A stretch of 6,630 nucleotides of DNA from an uncultured Oscillospiraceae bacterium (GCA_934456315.1 CAKSHG010000121.1:1-6630); one strand, 5' to 3'. Positions 1 through 5,512 are shown, numbered from the stretch's first letter. Translations and numbers: made by a program. Notes: generated from the sequence alone by a model not told the origin.

Positions 1-74
1 GAGCGGATTACGAGGCTCGAACTCGCTACCTCCACCTTGGCAAGGTGGCGCTCTACCAGATGAGCTAAATCCGC
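1..74 (-). tRNA. tRNA-Gly (GCC)
   Basis: Read on the minus strand it folds as a complete class I cloverleaf. The 7-bp acceptor stem GCGGATT/AATCCGC is perfect, the anticodon stem CCACC/GGTGG encloses loop TTGCCAA (anticodon GCC), and the T loop is TTCGAGC. The discriminator is U, as expected for bacterial glycine tRNA. The mature body is 2-74. Only the first C of a possible encoded CCA is visible at the window edge. It is the last gene in this window of a four-tRNA transcript, 4 nt after tRNA-Phe; the cluster may continue outside. Confidence 0.96.
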
Positions 75-78
75 ATAT

Positions 79-154
79 TGGTGCCTCCGGTCGGAATCGA
101 ACCAACGACACGGGGATTTTCAGTCCCCTGCTCTACCAACTGAGCTACAGAGGC
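79..154 (-). tRNA. tRNA-Phe (GAA)
   Basis: Minus-strand cloverleaf of 76 nt with an encoded CCA end (79-81). The acceptor stem GCCTCTG/CGGAGGC has one U-G wobble, the anticodon stem GGGGA/TCCCC encloses CTGAAAA (anticodon GAA), and the T stem is GTTGG/CCGAC. The discriminator is A. It lies third in the Val-Asp-Phe-Gly cluster, with 5 nt separating it from tRNA-Asp upstream. Confidence 0.97.
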
Positions 155-159
155 AACAA

Positions 160-236
160 TGGCGACCTGGATGGGACTCGAACCCACGACCTCCGCCGTG
201 ACAGGGCGGCGTTCTAACCAACTGAACTACCAGGCC
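160..236 (-). tRNA. tRNA-Asp (GTC)
   Basis: Minus-strand cloverleaf of 77 nt with encoded CCA (160-162). The acceptor stem GGCCTGG/CCAGGTC has a G-U pair at position 2, the anticodon stem CCGCC/GGCGG encloses CTGTCAC (anticodon GTC), and the T loop is TTCGAGT. The discriminator is G, the usual identity element for aspartate tRNA. It is second in the cluster, only 3 nt after tRNA-Val, so it is certainly cotranscribed and processed from a common precursor. Confidence 0.97.
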
Positions 237-239
237 AGG

Positions 240-315
240 TGGTGGAAGTTATAGGGCTCGAACCTATGACCCTCTGCTTGTAAGGCAGATGCTCTCCCAG
301 CTGAGCTAAACTTCC
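240..315 (-). tRNA. tRNA-Val (TAC)
   Basis: Minus-strand cloverleaf of 76 nt with encoded CCA (240-242). The acceptor stem GGAAGTT/AACTTCC is perfect, the anticodon stem TCTGC/GCAGA encloses CTTACAA (anticodon TAC), and the T stem ATAGG/CCTAT encloses TTCGAGC. The discriminator is A. It is the first gene of the four-tRNA cluster, with a leader of roughly 55 nt from the predicted start of transcription. Confidence 0.97.
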
Positions 316-377
316 ACATTTAGAAATCGCTTTTCGCTTTTGTTTCTTTTTTGTATCTCTCGTCAAGCGACTTCTAT

Positions 378-406
378 ATTATACACGCAAAAAGCAATTT
401 TGTCAA
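378..406 (-). promoter_or_regulatory. Sigma-A promoter of the Val-Asp-Phe-Gly tRNA cluster
   Basis: Read on the minus strand, TTGACA (401-406) and TATAAT (378-383) are both perfect consensus hexamers with a 17-bp spacer. Transcription would start near 371, about 55 nt before tRNA-Val. The promoter sits just downstream of the hslO stop codon. I see no good intrinsic terminator between hslO and this promoter, so some read-through from hslO into the tRNA genes is possible. The octamer GTCAAGCG occurs on the plus strand at 402-409 (in the -35 region) and again at 362-369, without an obvious role. Confidence 0.9.
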
Positions 407-425
407 GCGTTTTTTCAAACTTTTT

Positions 426-1307
426 TTAATTTTTTTGTTCTTTGAGCAAGTTGCTTATTTCAGCTGTTGAAAACTTGTATTTCTTATTGCAAAAGTGACA
501 ACAAACTTCTGTTTCTTCGCCCTCATCCACCAGTTTCTGGAGCTCTTTTTTACCCAGGCTGATCAGAATCTGTTCAGTTCTTTCACGGGAACAATCGCAA
601 TAATACACTGCGTCCCACTGATCCAGGATCTCTCCGCCCAGTCCTTCAAGCGCAGCAACAGCCAGTTCTTCCGGTTTCAGCCCCTTATCCAGCATTCCGG
701 TGATGGACTCCATATGCTGAAGATTATCCTCGATCACCTTTACCGAGCTGTCAAGCACCGGCGGCACGAGCTGAAGCATATATCCACCCGCTGCCTTTAT
801 AGTAGCGTCCTCATTAAAAACGATACCGAGCGCGCAGACTGTGGGAATCTGCTCGCTTACTGTATAGTATGCCGTGATATCCTCTGCAATATTCCCCGAA
901 ACCAGCGGGATCTGTCCGACATACGGCTCTTTCAGTCCCATATCCTTTACAACGGTAAGATTTCCGTCCCTGCCAACGCACGCCGGCACGTCAAGCCCTC
1001 CGTCTGCGCGCAGCGGAACAACAGCCTGCGCATTTCCGGCGCAGCACTTCACGTTTCCGCGGTAGTCTGCTACGACAGTCAGCGTACCGCAGGGACCGCT
1101 GCCGTTTACACGCAGGGTCATGGTATCCCCCTCGTTCTTGAGGAGCGCTCCCATGATCGCTCCGGCTGTGCACATTCTGCCGAGCGCGGCTGTGACCACA
1201 GGCGTCGGCTGGTGCAGACGTTCGATCTCCTTTACTATATCAGTAGTATCTATCGCGCAGCAAAGTACGCTTCCGTCCTCTGAAAGGGCTCTGACTAACT
1301 TTCCCAT
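426..1307 (-). CDS. hslO: Hsp33 redox-regulated molecular chaperone
   Basis: The product is a 293-residue cytoplasmic holdase chaperone of the Hsp33 family, whose usual length is about 290. In this family four C-terminal cysteines bind zinc when reduced; oxidation to disulfides releases the zinc, unfolds a linker and exposes the client-binding surface, protecting proteins during peroxide or bleach stress without ATP. All four ligands are visible: a CxC pair (C237, C239) and a CxxC pair (C270, C273, in a CHFCNKKY context). The N-terminal core contains the typical G-S-GPxG-like stretch (residues 69-74) and the LxSGNIAEDIT-like segment (135-145). Extra cysteines (C16, C17, C88, C89, C269) are present. 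The start ATG is preceded by GGAG 8 nt upstream. It is the last gene of the operon yerC-like/methyltransferase/hslO, 37 nt after the methyltransferase stop, and would be expressed from the promoter at 2425-2453. Confidence 0.96.
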   Translation of the reverse strand: MGKLVRALSEDGSVLCCAIDTTDIVKEIERLHQPTPVVTAALGRMCTAGAIMGALLKNEGDTMTLRVNGSGPCGTLTVVADYRGNVKCCAGNAQAVVPLRADGGLDVPACVGRDGNLTVVKDMGLKEPYVGQIPLVSGNIAEDITAYYTVSEQIPTVCALGIVFNEDATIKAAGGYMLQLVPPVLDSSVKVIEDNLQHMESITGMLDKGLKPEELAVAALEGLGGEILDQWDAVYYCDCSRERTEQILISLGKKELQKLVDEGEETEVCCHFCNKKYKFSTAEISNLLKEQKN

Positions 1308-1344
1308 GTTGTATCTCCATTATATGAACAATATTATAGTAATG

Positions 1345-2085
1345 TTACTTTTTTCTTGCGCAGAACATCAGTTTGTCGCTCTGACTGTCCGGCGCTTTAT
1401 CCGTGAGATATTCGCTGACCTCCAGCACCTCGAATCCGCTTTTTGTGAGAAGCTCTGCGACCTCCTCCTGCGGCATGGTGATCTCCCGGAAAGTTTCCTC
1501 CATACGGTCGTAAAGCCCGTCGTCAGTTTCCACGAAGATGTTCAGCGAGATATCTACGCCGTTGTCCTCCGCGCTGAATTCATTCTGCCATACGCAGTAT
1601 ACCCCGTCCACATCGTAAACGAACACATTGTCGGCAAGAATATTTTCGTGCTTAAATATAGTATTGAAATCGAACATCAGCAGCCCTCCCCTGCGGAGAT
1701 TGACAGCCGCCGTCCTGAAGAACTTCCCGATATCCGCAGTGCTGCTTAAGTGGTTCACACTGTCAAGTGTGGAAACGATGATGTCAGCCTCGCCGTAAAG
1801 ATCAAGCTCCGTCATGTCCTGACAGATGTACTGAACGCCGTCATGCGGCTTGTTCATTGCCTCGGAAAGCATATCTGCGGACGGCTCCGCGCCGATAACG
1901 TCGTATCCGAGCCCGGCGAGCCTGGCAGTGAGGTTCCCGGTGCCGCAGCCTGCGTCGGCAAGGAAATTCCCGTCGCCGTCGCGGAACTGTCTTATCTTAC
2001 GGTCGTAGTAATCCGCAATCTCATCGTACGGGACATTCAGCGTGAGCTTGTCGTACACCTGCGCAAAAACTCCGTAGCCTGCCAT
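1345..2085 (-). CDS. Class I SAM-dependent methyltransferase (YqeM-like)
   Basis: The product is a soluble 246-residue class I methyltransferase. Motif I (SAM binding) is D44-AGCGTG-N51. An acidic residue ending strand 2 (E67 in GAEPSADM) would bind the ribose, QDM (89-91) fits motif III, and STLDSVNHL (105-113) fits motif IV. The N-terminus, with VYDKLTLNVPYDE, resembles the Firmicute YqeM-type family, whose substrate is not established to my knowledge. I cannot say whether it acts on RNA, protein or a small molecule. Its start is tightly coupled to the upstream regulator gene: either the ATG at 2085 shares one base with that gene's TGA, or the GTG at 2088 overlaps it by four. AAGGA lies 9 nt before the ATG and 6 nt before the GTG, so the spacing does not decide; I prefer ATG. 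Translational coupling with the regulator is likely, and it is followed 37 nt later by hslO. Confidence 0.88.
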   Translation of the reverse strand: MAGYGVFAQVYDKLTLNVPYDEIADYYDRKIRQFRDGDGNFLADAGCGTGNLTARLAGLGYDVIGAEPSADMLSEAMNKPHDGVQYICQDMTELDLYGEADIIVSTLDSVNHLSSTADIGKFFRTAAVNLRRGGLLMFDFNTIFKHENILADNVFVYDVDGVYCVWQNEFSAEDNGVDISLNIFVETDDGLYDRMEETFREITMPQEEVAELLTKSGFEVLEVSEYLTDKAPDSQSDKLMFCARKK

Positions 2086-2372
2086 CACTCTTCGTCCTTC
2101 ATGCGGTCGAAAACTATCTGATAACCGCCCGCCGCCTGGTAGTTCAGTGTCTTATTGACTCTGGAGATGGTAGCGGTGCTGGCTCCGGTCTTTTTAACTA
2201 TATCGTTGTATACGCAGTTGTCGGTGAGCAGCCTTGCAACGTGGAGCCGCTGCGAGATAGCCTTGAGCTCCTGCGGAGTGCATAGATCCTCAAAGAAAGC
2301 GTAGCACTCGTCCTCGGTTTTCAGCGAGAGTATCGCCTTAAACAGATAATCCATATTCTCATCTTTTTTCAT
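2085..2372 (-). CDS. YerC/YecD-type TrpR-like DNA-binding protein
   Basis: The product is a 95-residue cytoplasmic protein matching the YerC/YecD family of the TrpR superfamily, all-helical repressors that bind DNA through a helix-turn-helix. The helices LSLKTEDECYAFFEDLCT (15-32) and PQELKAISQRLHVARLL (33-49) are family-typical. The segment YNDIVKKTGASTATISRVNKTL (55-76) is the reading head with its S-TATISR recognition helix. The biological ligand of this family is generally unknown, and a tryptophan response should not be assumed. The start chosen is the ATG at 2372, because GGAGG (2379-2383) lies 6 nt upstream; the open frame runs on to 2426, but that extension reaches into the -10 box of the promoter. 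It is the first gene of an operon with the methyltransferase (overlapping) and hslO. A palindrome over the promoter -35 box could be its own operator. Confidence 0.92.
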   Translation of the reverse strand: MKKDENMDYLFKAILSLKTEDECYAFFEDLCTPQELKAISQRLHVARLLTDNCVYNDIVKKTGASTATISRVNKTLNYQAAGGYQIVFDRMKDEE

Positions 2373-2378
2373 AGTAAA

Positions 2379-2383
2379 CCTCC
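2379..2383 (-). promoter_or_regulatory. RBS that fixes the start of the YerC-like gene
   Basis: Minus-strand GGAGG, 6 nt before the ATG at 2372. It rules out the longer frame starting at 2426, whose first codons overlap the promoter -10 hexamer and have no Shine-Dalgarno sequence. Confidence 0.85.
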
Positions 2384-2424
2384 ATAAAGGCATATCCGGG
2401 AAAAGCCCCGAATGAACTATCAAC

Positions 2425-2453
2425 ATTTTACCATATCAAAGCACAAAAGTCAA
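2425..2453 (-). promoter_or_regulatory. Sigma-A promoter of the YerC-like/methyltransferase/hslO operon
   Basis: On the minus strand, TTGACT (2448-2453, 5 of 6 to consensus) and TAAAAT (2425-2430, 5 of 6) are separated by 17 bp. The predicted start of transcription near 2418 gives a leader of about 45 nt, with a weak CGGG/CCCG hairpin around 2397-2410, before the GGAGG of the regulator gene. Confidence 0.82.
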
Positions 2454-2461
2454 TACTTTTG
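2444..2461. promoter_or_regulatory. Palindromic operator candidate over the -35 box
   Basis: CAAAAGT-CAAT-ACTTTTG is a perfect 7-bp inverted repeat with a 4-bp centre. It fully contains the -35 hexamer (2448-2453) of the operon promoter, so a dimer bound here would block RNA polymerase. The first gene of the operon encodes a TrpR-family DNA-binding protein, which makes autoregulation plausible. That link is inference; the repeat itself is seen directly. Confidence 0.45.
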
Positions 2462-2510
2462 ACCCCTAAAGTGAAAATTATCCACCTTTTTTCTTTATAC
2501 TATATAAATA

Positions 2511-2545
2511 GAAAAAACCGCCTGGAGCGCGAAAGCTCCGGCGGC
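2511..2545 (-). terminator. Intrinsic terminator of the thrH-like gene
   Basis: Read on the minus strand, a GC-rich hairpin with arms at 2535-2544 and 2518-2528, a 6-nt loop and one bulged base is followed directly by a run of six U (2512-2517). It starts 26 nt after the thrH stop codon. In the plus direction the following CTTTTA is a weaker U tract, but no plus-strand gene arrives here. It insulates thrH from the regulator operon downstream. Confidence 0.9.
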
Positions 2546-2570
2546 TTTTAAAATCAGTTGTTTCCCCGGA

Positions 2571-3179
2571 TCAGTCCATAGCCTTCTTGATAGCGGCCAT
2601 GAGCTCATCGTATGTTTCGTAAGCGGGCAGGTCGGGGTTGTCAGCCTTGATGTTGTCAGGGCTCTTGAACAGGAATCCAGCCTTGCTTGCGCGGATCATG
2701 CCGAGGTCGTTGTGGCTGTCGCCGCTGGCGATGGTTTCGAATCCGATGGACTGGAGAGCCTTGACGGTGGTCAGCTTGGACTGCTCGCAGCGCATCTTGA
2801 AGCCGGTGATCTCACCGTTCGGAGCCACCTCAAGGGTATTGCAGAAGATGGTCGGCATACCGAGCTTTTTCATAAGCGGGCCAGCGAACTGGGAGAACGT
2901 ATCGGAAATAATGATCACCTGGCAGATGGATCGCAGCTCATCGAGGAACTCCTTAGCGCCGGGCATGGGGTCGATCTTGGCGATGGTTTCCTGGATCTCC
3001 TTAAGACCCAGACCGTGCTCCTTGAGGATACCAAGGCGCCAGTTCATGAGCTTGTTGTAATCCGGCTCATCGCGGGTGGTGCGCTTAAGCTCGGGGATTC
3101 CGCTTGCTTCAGCGAATGCGATCCAGATCTCGGGAACCAGTACGCCCTCAAGATCAAGACAGGTGATATACATGGACAT
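2571..3179 (-). CDS. thrH: ThrH-type HAD phosphatase: phosphoserine phosphatase/homoserine phosphotransferase
   Basis: The product is a 202-residue cytoplasmic HAD-superfamily enzyme. From memory it closely resembles Pseudomonas ThrH (N-terminal CLDLEGVLVPEIWIAFAE shared), which dephosphorylates phosphoserine and can move the phosphate to homoserine, linking serine and threonine synthesis. HAD motif I is D9-L-E11-GVL, with D9 the nucleophile and E11 in place of the usual second Asp, a ThrH hallmark. Motif II is S92-D-T, a conserved lysine near K135 fits motif III, and GDSHND (153-158) is motif IV. The helical cap lies between about residues 17 and 70. The start ATG at 3179 has GGAGG 8 nt upstream; a second ATG two codons later has worse spacing. 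It is a single-gene unit with its own promoter and terminator. No serine or threonine biosynthesis genes are nearby, so the in vivo substrate is inferred from family only. Confidence 0.93.
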   Translation of the reverse strand: MSMYITCLDLEGVLVPEIWIAFAEASGIPELKRTTRDEPDYNKLMNWRLGILKEHGLGLKEIQETIAKIDPMPGAKEFLDELRSICQVIIISDTFSQFAGPLMKKLGMPTIFCNTLEVAPNGEITGFKMRCEQSKLTTVKALQSIGFETIASGDSHNDLGMIRASKAGFLFKSPDNIKADNPDLPAYETYDELMAAIKKAMD

Positions 3180-3232
3180 TGTGTTTTCCTCCGTATTATG
3201 TAGTGTGCCGCATCATTGCAGCTTTCTGAATA

Positions 3233-3261
3233 ATTATAGCACACTTCCCTGCAAAATTCAA
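3233..3261 (-). promoter_or_regulatory. Sigma-A promoter of thrH
   Basis: On the minus strand, TTGAAT (3256-3261, 4 of 6 to consensus), a 17-bp spacer and a perfect TATAAT (3233-3238) preceded by TGC, an extended -10 element. Transcription would start near 3226, about 47 nt before the thrH ATG. The 15-mer repeat at 3264-3278 lies 3 bp upstream of the -35 box. Confidence 0.8.
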
Positions 3262-3263
3262 TA

Positions 3264-3278
3264 GGTCACCTCTAAAAA
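3264..3278 (+). repeat. 15-bp dispersed repeat, copy 1
   Basis: GGTCACCTCTAAAAA on the plus strand, identical to 6555-6569. It lies in the short gap between the SGNH hydrolase stop codon (4 bp away) and the thrH promoter. Both copies are intergenic and close to a stop codon, but in opposite orientation relative to the preceding gene, so it is not a simple terminator arm. Confidence 0.6.
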
Positions 3279-3282
3279 TCAA

Positions 3283-4278
3283 TTATTTCCGCTTTCTGAA
3301 TGCGAATACTCCTGCGGAAGCAACCGCCGCGATACCCGCGAAAACAGCGACACCCTCCGCTCCGGTATCCGGGCTGCCCTTTGCGTGAACCGCCGCAGAA
3401 GCATCGCCTGTATTGCCGGAGCCGTCAGTTTCAGCGGACTCCCCGCCGACCGGCGCGGAGGTCTGCTGCGAAGTGAGGTCGGACAGCAGCGAGTAGATAA
3501 CGCCGTGACCGTCCTTGTTGGGGTGGATATCCATAGAGGAAATGTTTGTGTAATCCAGAGCGTGACCCGCAAACGCAGAGTGCGCATCTGCGACCTGCGC
3601 ACCGTGCTCGCTGGCTTCAGCGGATATTTCCGCGTTGAGTTCCCCGAGCTTTTCGCGCGCAGCCACGTCCATCATCTCCATGCCCTGAACTCCCTCGAAC
3701 GGGTCGTACACTGTCAGGAGGATCACCTGGCACTCGGAATTGAGGTCGGATATCTCGCTGAGGATACTGCATATGTTCCCGCCGATGGCTGAAACGTCGA
3801 CCGCGTCGACTGCGTCCAGCATCACGGACATCATCTGTGACATGATCTGCATGTAATTATCCTCGTCAAGCTGAACGTCCCCGCCCTGAATCGCGGAAAG
3901 CAGGTCAGGGTCAGACATGACCGCGTCCTGCACTGCCCCGAGCATCGGCCGGAGGAAATCGTTGCCGCCGATGGACACGACCACCGTATCAGCCCCTGCA
4001 AGGGCCGCCGCAATATCCGCGTCGTCAAGCGCGGTCAGCAGCTCGCCGGAAGTCCTGCCGTCCACCGCGTAATTTTCGTAGCTGCCGAATTCCCCGCCGA
4101 GCCTGTTCGCAAAGCTCTGCACCGCGCTGTAGTTATCGCCGGAAACGTACCCGTCCAGCCCGTAGCCGCTGGTAATGGAATCCCCAAGTACGACCAGCGC
4201 TCTGTCGTCCGCGGAAGCCGCAGCGGCGCATGCCGCGGCAACAGCAGCCGCAGTAAATATAGACAGAATCTTTTTCAT
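3283..4278 (-). CDS. Secreted SGNH/GDSL hydrolase with C-terminal sorting-like anchor
   Basis: The product is a 331-residue extracytoplasmic esterase/lipase-type hydrolase of the SGNH fold. Residues 1-23 form a signal peptide (MKK, a long Ala-rich core, ASA cleavage site). Block I is LGDSITSGYG (31-40) with nucleophile S34. Block II glycine is probably G74 in YAVDGRTSGE. Block III is GGND (104-107). Block V is D250-I-H252-P, completing the triad. The catalytic domain ends near 270. Then come a Ser/Thr/Gly/Ala-rich linker (270-300), an SPDTG pentapeptide (302-306), a hydrophobic helix (about 309-327) and an RKRK tail, the architecture of a sortase substrate with a non-canonical motif. The natural ester is unknown; cell-wall, glycan acetyl or lipid esters are all possible. 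AAGGAG lies 5 nt before the ATG. It is transcribed alone from the promoter at 4315-4344, divergent from the aldolase gene. Confidence 0.92.
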   Translation of the reverse strand: MKKILSIFTAAAVAAACAAAASADDRALVVLGDSITSGYGLDGYVSGDNYSAVQSFANRLGGEFGSYENYAVDGRTSGELLTALDDADIAAALAGADTVVVSIGGNDFLRPMLGAVQDAVMSDPDLLSAIQGGDVQLDEDNYMQIMSQMMSVMLDAVDAVDVSAIGGNICSILSEISDLNSECQVILLTVYDPFEGVQGMEMMDVAAREKLGELNAEISAEASEHGAQVADAHSAFAGHALDYTNISSMDIHPNKDGHGVIYSLLSDLTSQQTSAPVGGESAETDGSGNTGDASAAVHAKGSPDTGAEGVAVFAGIAAVASAGVFAFRKRK

Positions 4279-4314
4279 AAGTTCTCCTTTCGGTGACCAT
4301 TAAAGTTTAATGCC

Positions 4315-4344
4315 AGTATAACATATATAAATATATTTTGTCAA
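4315..4344 (-). promoter_or_regulatory. Sigma-A promoter of the SGNH hydrolase gene
   Basis: On the minus strand, a perfect TTGACA (4339-4344) and TATACT (4315-4320) preceded by TGT (extended -10), with an 18-bp, very AT-rich spacer. The predicted start near 4308 leaves a leader of about 30 nt. It faces away from the aldolase promoter, whose -35 begins 46 bp further on. Confidence 0.82.
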
Positions 4345-4390
4345 CATATACTCCGGAAATGTGAAAAATTAAAAATTTGTTTTTTACCCC

Positions 4391-4419
4391 TTGACAAATC
4401 GGAATAAGTGGTGTATAAT
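4391..4419 (+). promoter_or_regulatory. Perfect sigma-A promoter of the aldolase gene
   Basis: TTGACA (4391-4396), a 17-bp spacer and TATAAT (4414-4419), both hexamers perfect. Transcription would start near 4426 and give a leader of about 76 nt containing the octamer repeats at 4442-4482. A hexamer pair this good is more typical of tRNA or rRNA genes, suggesting strong or repressor-controlled expression. Confidence 0.9.
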
Positions 4420-4441
4420 ATCATCATTGACCGCTTTAGGG

Positions 4442-4482
4442 ATAAAAAGCATAAAAGCACAAAAGCATAAAAGCACTAAAGC
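4442..4482 (+). repeat. Tandem octamer repeats in the aldolase mRNA leader
   Basis: Five consecutive 8-9-base units of the form A[TC][AT]AAAGC: ATAAAAAGC, ATAAAAGC, ACAAAAGC, ATAAAAGC, ACTAAAGC. Seen as a longer period, the 16-base unit at 4451-4466 recurs at 4467-4482 with one difference. The tract lies wholly in the untranslated leader between the promoter and the RBS and is almost free of U, so it should be unstructured RNA. Its function is unknown. Confidence 0.8.
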
Positions 4483-4487
4483 AAATG

Positions 4488-4493
4488 AAAGGA
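4488..4493 (+). promoter_or_regulatory. RBS that fixes the start of the aldolase gene
   Basis: AAAGGA 8 nt before the ATG at 4502. The frame is open back to 4391, but that upstream start is a TTG inside the promoter -35 hexamer and cannot be used. Confidence 0.7.
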
Positions 4494-4501
4494 TAAGAGT
4501 T

Positions 4502-5476
4502 ATGAAAGAAGTAGTAAAGCTGATGGATTACAGACCTGATATAAAGATAGTTGACGCAACGCTGCGCGACGGCGGTCTGGTAAACAATTTCCGTTTCACC
4601 GACGAGTTCGTGAAGGACCTGTACCTGACCAACATCAGGGCGGGCGTGGACGTAATGGAGTTCGGCTACAAGGCTGACAAGGAGATGTTCGACGTCAAGG
4701 ATTTCGGAAAGTGGAAGTTCTGCGACGACGAAGATATCCGCGCGATAGTCGGCGACAACAACACCGACCTGAAGATCGCGGTAATGGCTGACGTAGGCCG
4801 CTGCAACTACAAGCAGGACATCAAGCCCCGCGCCGAAAGCCCGGTGGACGTAATCCGCGTAGCTACATACATCAACCAGATCCCCGCAGCGATAGACGTC
4901 ATCGAGGACGCAGTCGCAAAGGGCTACGAGGTCACCTGCAACATCATGGCGATCTCCAACGCACAGGAAGCCGATATCCGCGTTGCGCTCGACCTGCTCG
5001 GCAAGTCCCCGGTAAGCGTAATATACATCGTTGACAGCTTTGGCGCGCTGTTCCCGGAGCAGATAGCGAGAATCGCGTCGCTCTACGGAGAATACGCTGC
5101 AAAGTACGGCAAGAAGCTGGGCATTCACGCTCACAACAATCAGCAGCTCGCGTTCGCAAATACGGTCGAGGCGGTAGGCGACGGCGTTGACTGGCTGGAC
5201 GGTACCTACTCCGAGATGGGCAGAGGCGCCGGAAACTGCGCAATGGAGCTGCTCCTCGGATTCCTGAAGAATCCCAAGTACAATCTCTACCCCGCTGTTC
5301 AGTTCATCGAGAAGCACATGACCAAGCTCAAGGAGGAAGGCGTCGTATGGGGCTACGACATGCAGTACCTGCTGACCGGCTGGCTCAACCAGCACCCCCG
5401 CACAGCTATCCAGTTCACCAAGGATAACCGCAAGGACTTCTCCGCATTCTACAGGGAAATAACTTCCCAGGAATAA
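4502..5476 (+). CDS. HMGL-like TIM-barrel aldolase (4-hydroxy-2-oxovalerate aldolase type)
   Basis: The product is a 324-residue cytoplasmic enzyme of the DRE-TIM metallolyase superfamily, which includes HMG-CoA lyase, isopropylmalate synthase and the DmpG/MhpE aldolases. The signature is VDATLRDGG (17-25): D18 would bind the divalent metal and R22-D23 is the catalytic pair. HAHNN (209-213) supplies the two metal-binding histidines H209 and H211, VDSFGAL (177-183) forms a barrel-strand end, and GRGAGN (240-245) is the conserved glycine-rich loop. The family cleaves or forms C-C bonds next to a 2-oxo acid, often releasing pyruvate and an aldehyde. The usual partner acylating aldehyde dehydrogenase (DmpF type) is absent, and the C-terminus after the barrel is short, so the substrate cannot be assigned. 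The start at 4502 is chosen by the RBS. It is a monocistronic unit driven by a perfect promoter with an octamer-repeat leader. Confidence 0.87.
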   Translation: MKEVVKLMDYRPDIKIVDATLRDGGLVNNFRFTDEFVKDLYLTNIRAGVDVMEFGYKADKEMFDVKDFGKWKFCDDEDIRAIVGDNNTDLKIAVMADVGRCNYKQDIKPRAESPVDVIRVATYINQIPAAIDVIEDAVAKGYEVTCNIMAISNAQEADIRVALDLLGKSPVSVIYIVDSFGALFPEQIARIASLYGEYAAKYGKKLGIHAHNNQQLAFANTVEAVGDGVDWLDGTYSEMGRGAGNCAMELLLGFLKNPKYNLYPAVQFIEKHMTKLKEEGVVWGYDMQYLLTGWLNQHPRTAIQFTKDNRKDFSAFYREITSQE

Positions 5477-5512
5477 TCCGATAATTCTCTTTTTACCTTC
5501 ATATTCTGTACA

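Noticed and set aside
338..366. Second minus-strand promoter starting from TTGACG at 361-366
   Set aside because: The position 17 bp downstream is ACAAAA, not a usable -10. The TTGACG is just part of the repeated CGCTTGAC sequence.
495..1283. 262-codon plus-strand open frame opposite hslO
   Set aside because: The opposite strand carries full-length Hsp33 with all zinc ligands. The plus frame is cysteine- and histidine-rich without recognisable domains and starts inside the hslO 3' end.
2373..2426. N-terminal extension of the YerC-like protein to 113 residues
   Set aside because: It begins within the -10 box and lacks an RBS; GGAGG precedes the internal ATG at 2372, and family members start near there.
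4442..4482. CRISPR array
   Set aside because: Units of 8 bp without unique spacers are simple tandem repeats, and no cas genes are present.
4485..4496. Mini-ORF ATG-AAA-GGA-TAA in the aldolase leader
   Set aside because: It has only three sense codons and no Shine-Dalgarno of its own, and its GGA is part of the aldolase RBS; most likely coincidental.
4391..4501. N-terminal extension of the aldolase by 37 codons
   Set aside because: It would start at the TTG of the -35 hexamer, upstream of the predicted transcription start, and encodes the leader octamers as a K/A/Q/H-rich low-complexity string.
4436..5395. Long minus-strand open frame (319 codons) opposite the aldolase gene
   Set aside because: It is a shadow of the aldolase coding strand with no family resemblance, no RBS, and its 3' end lies in the leader repeats.
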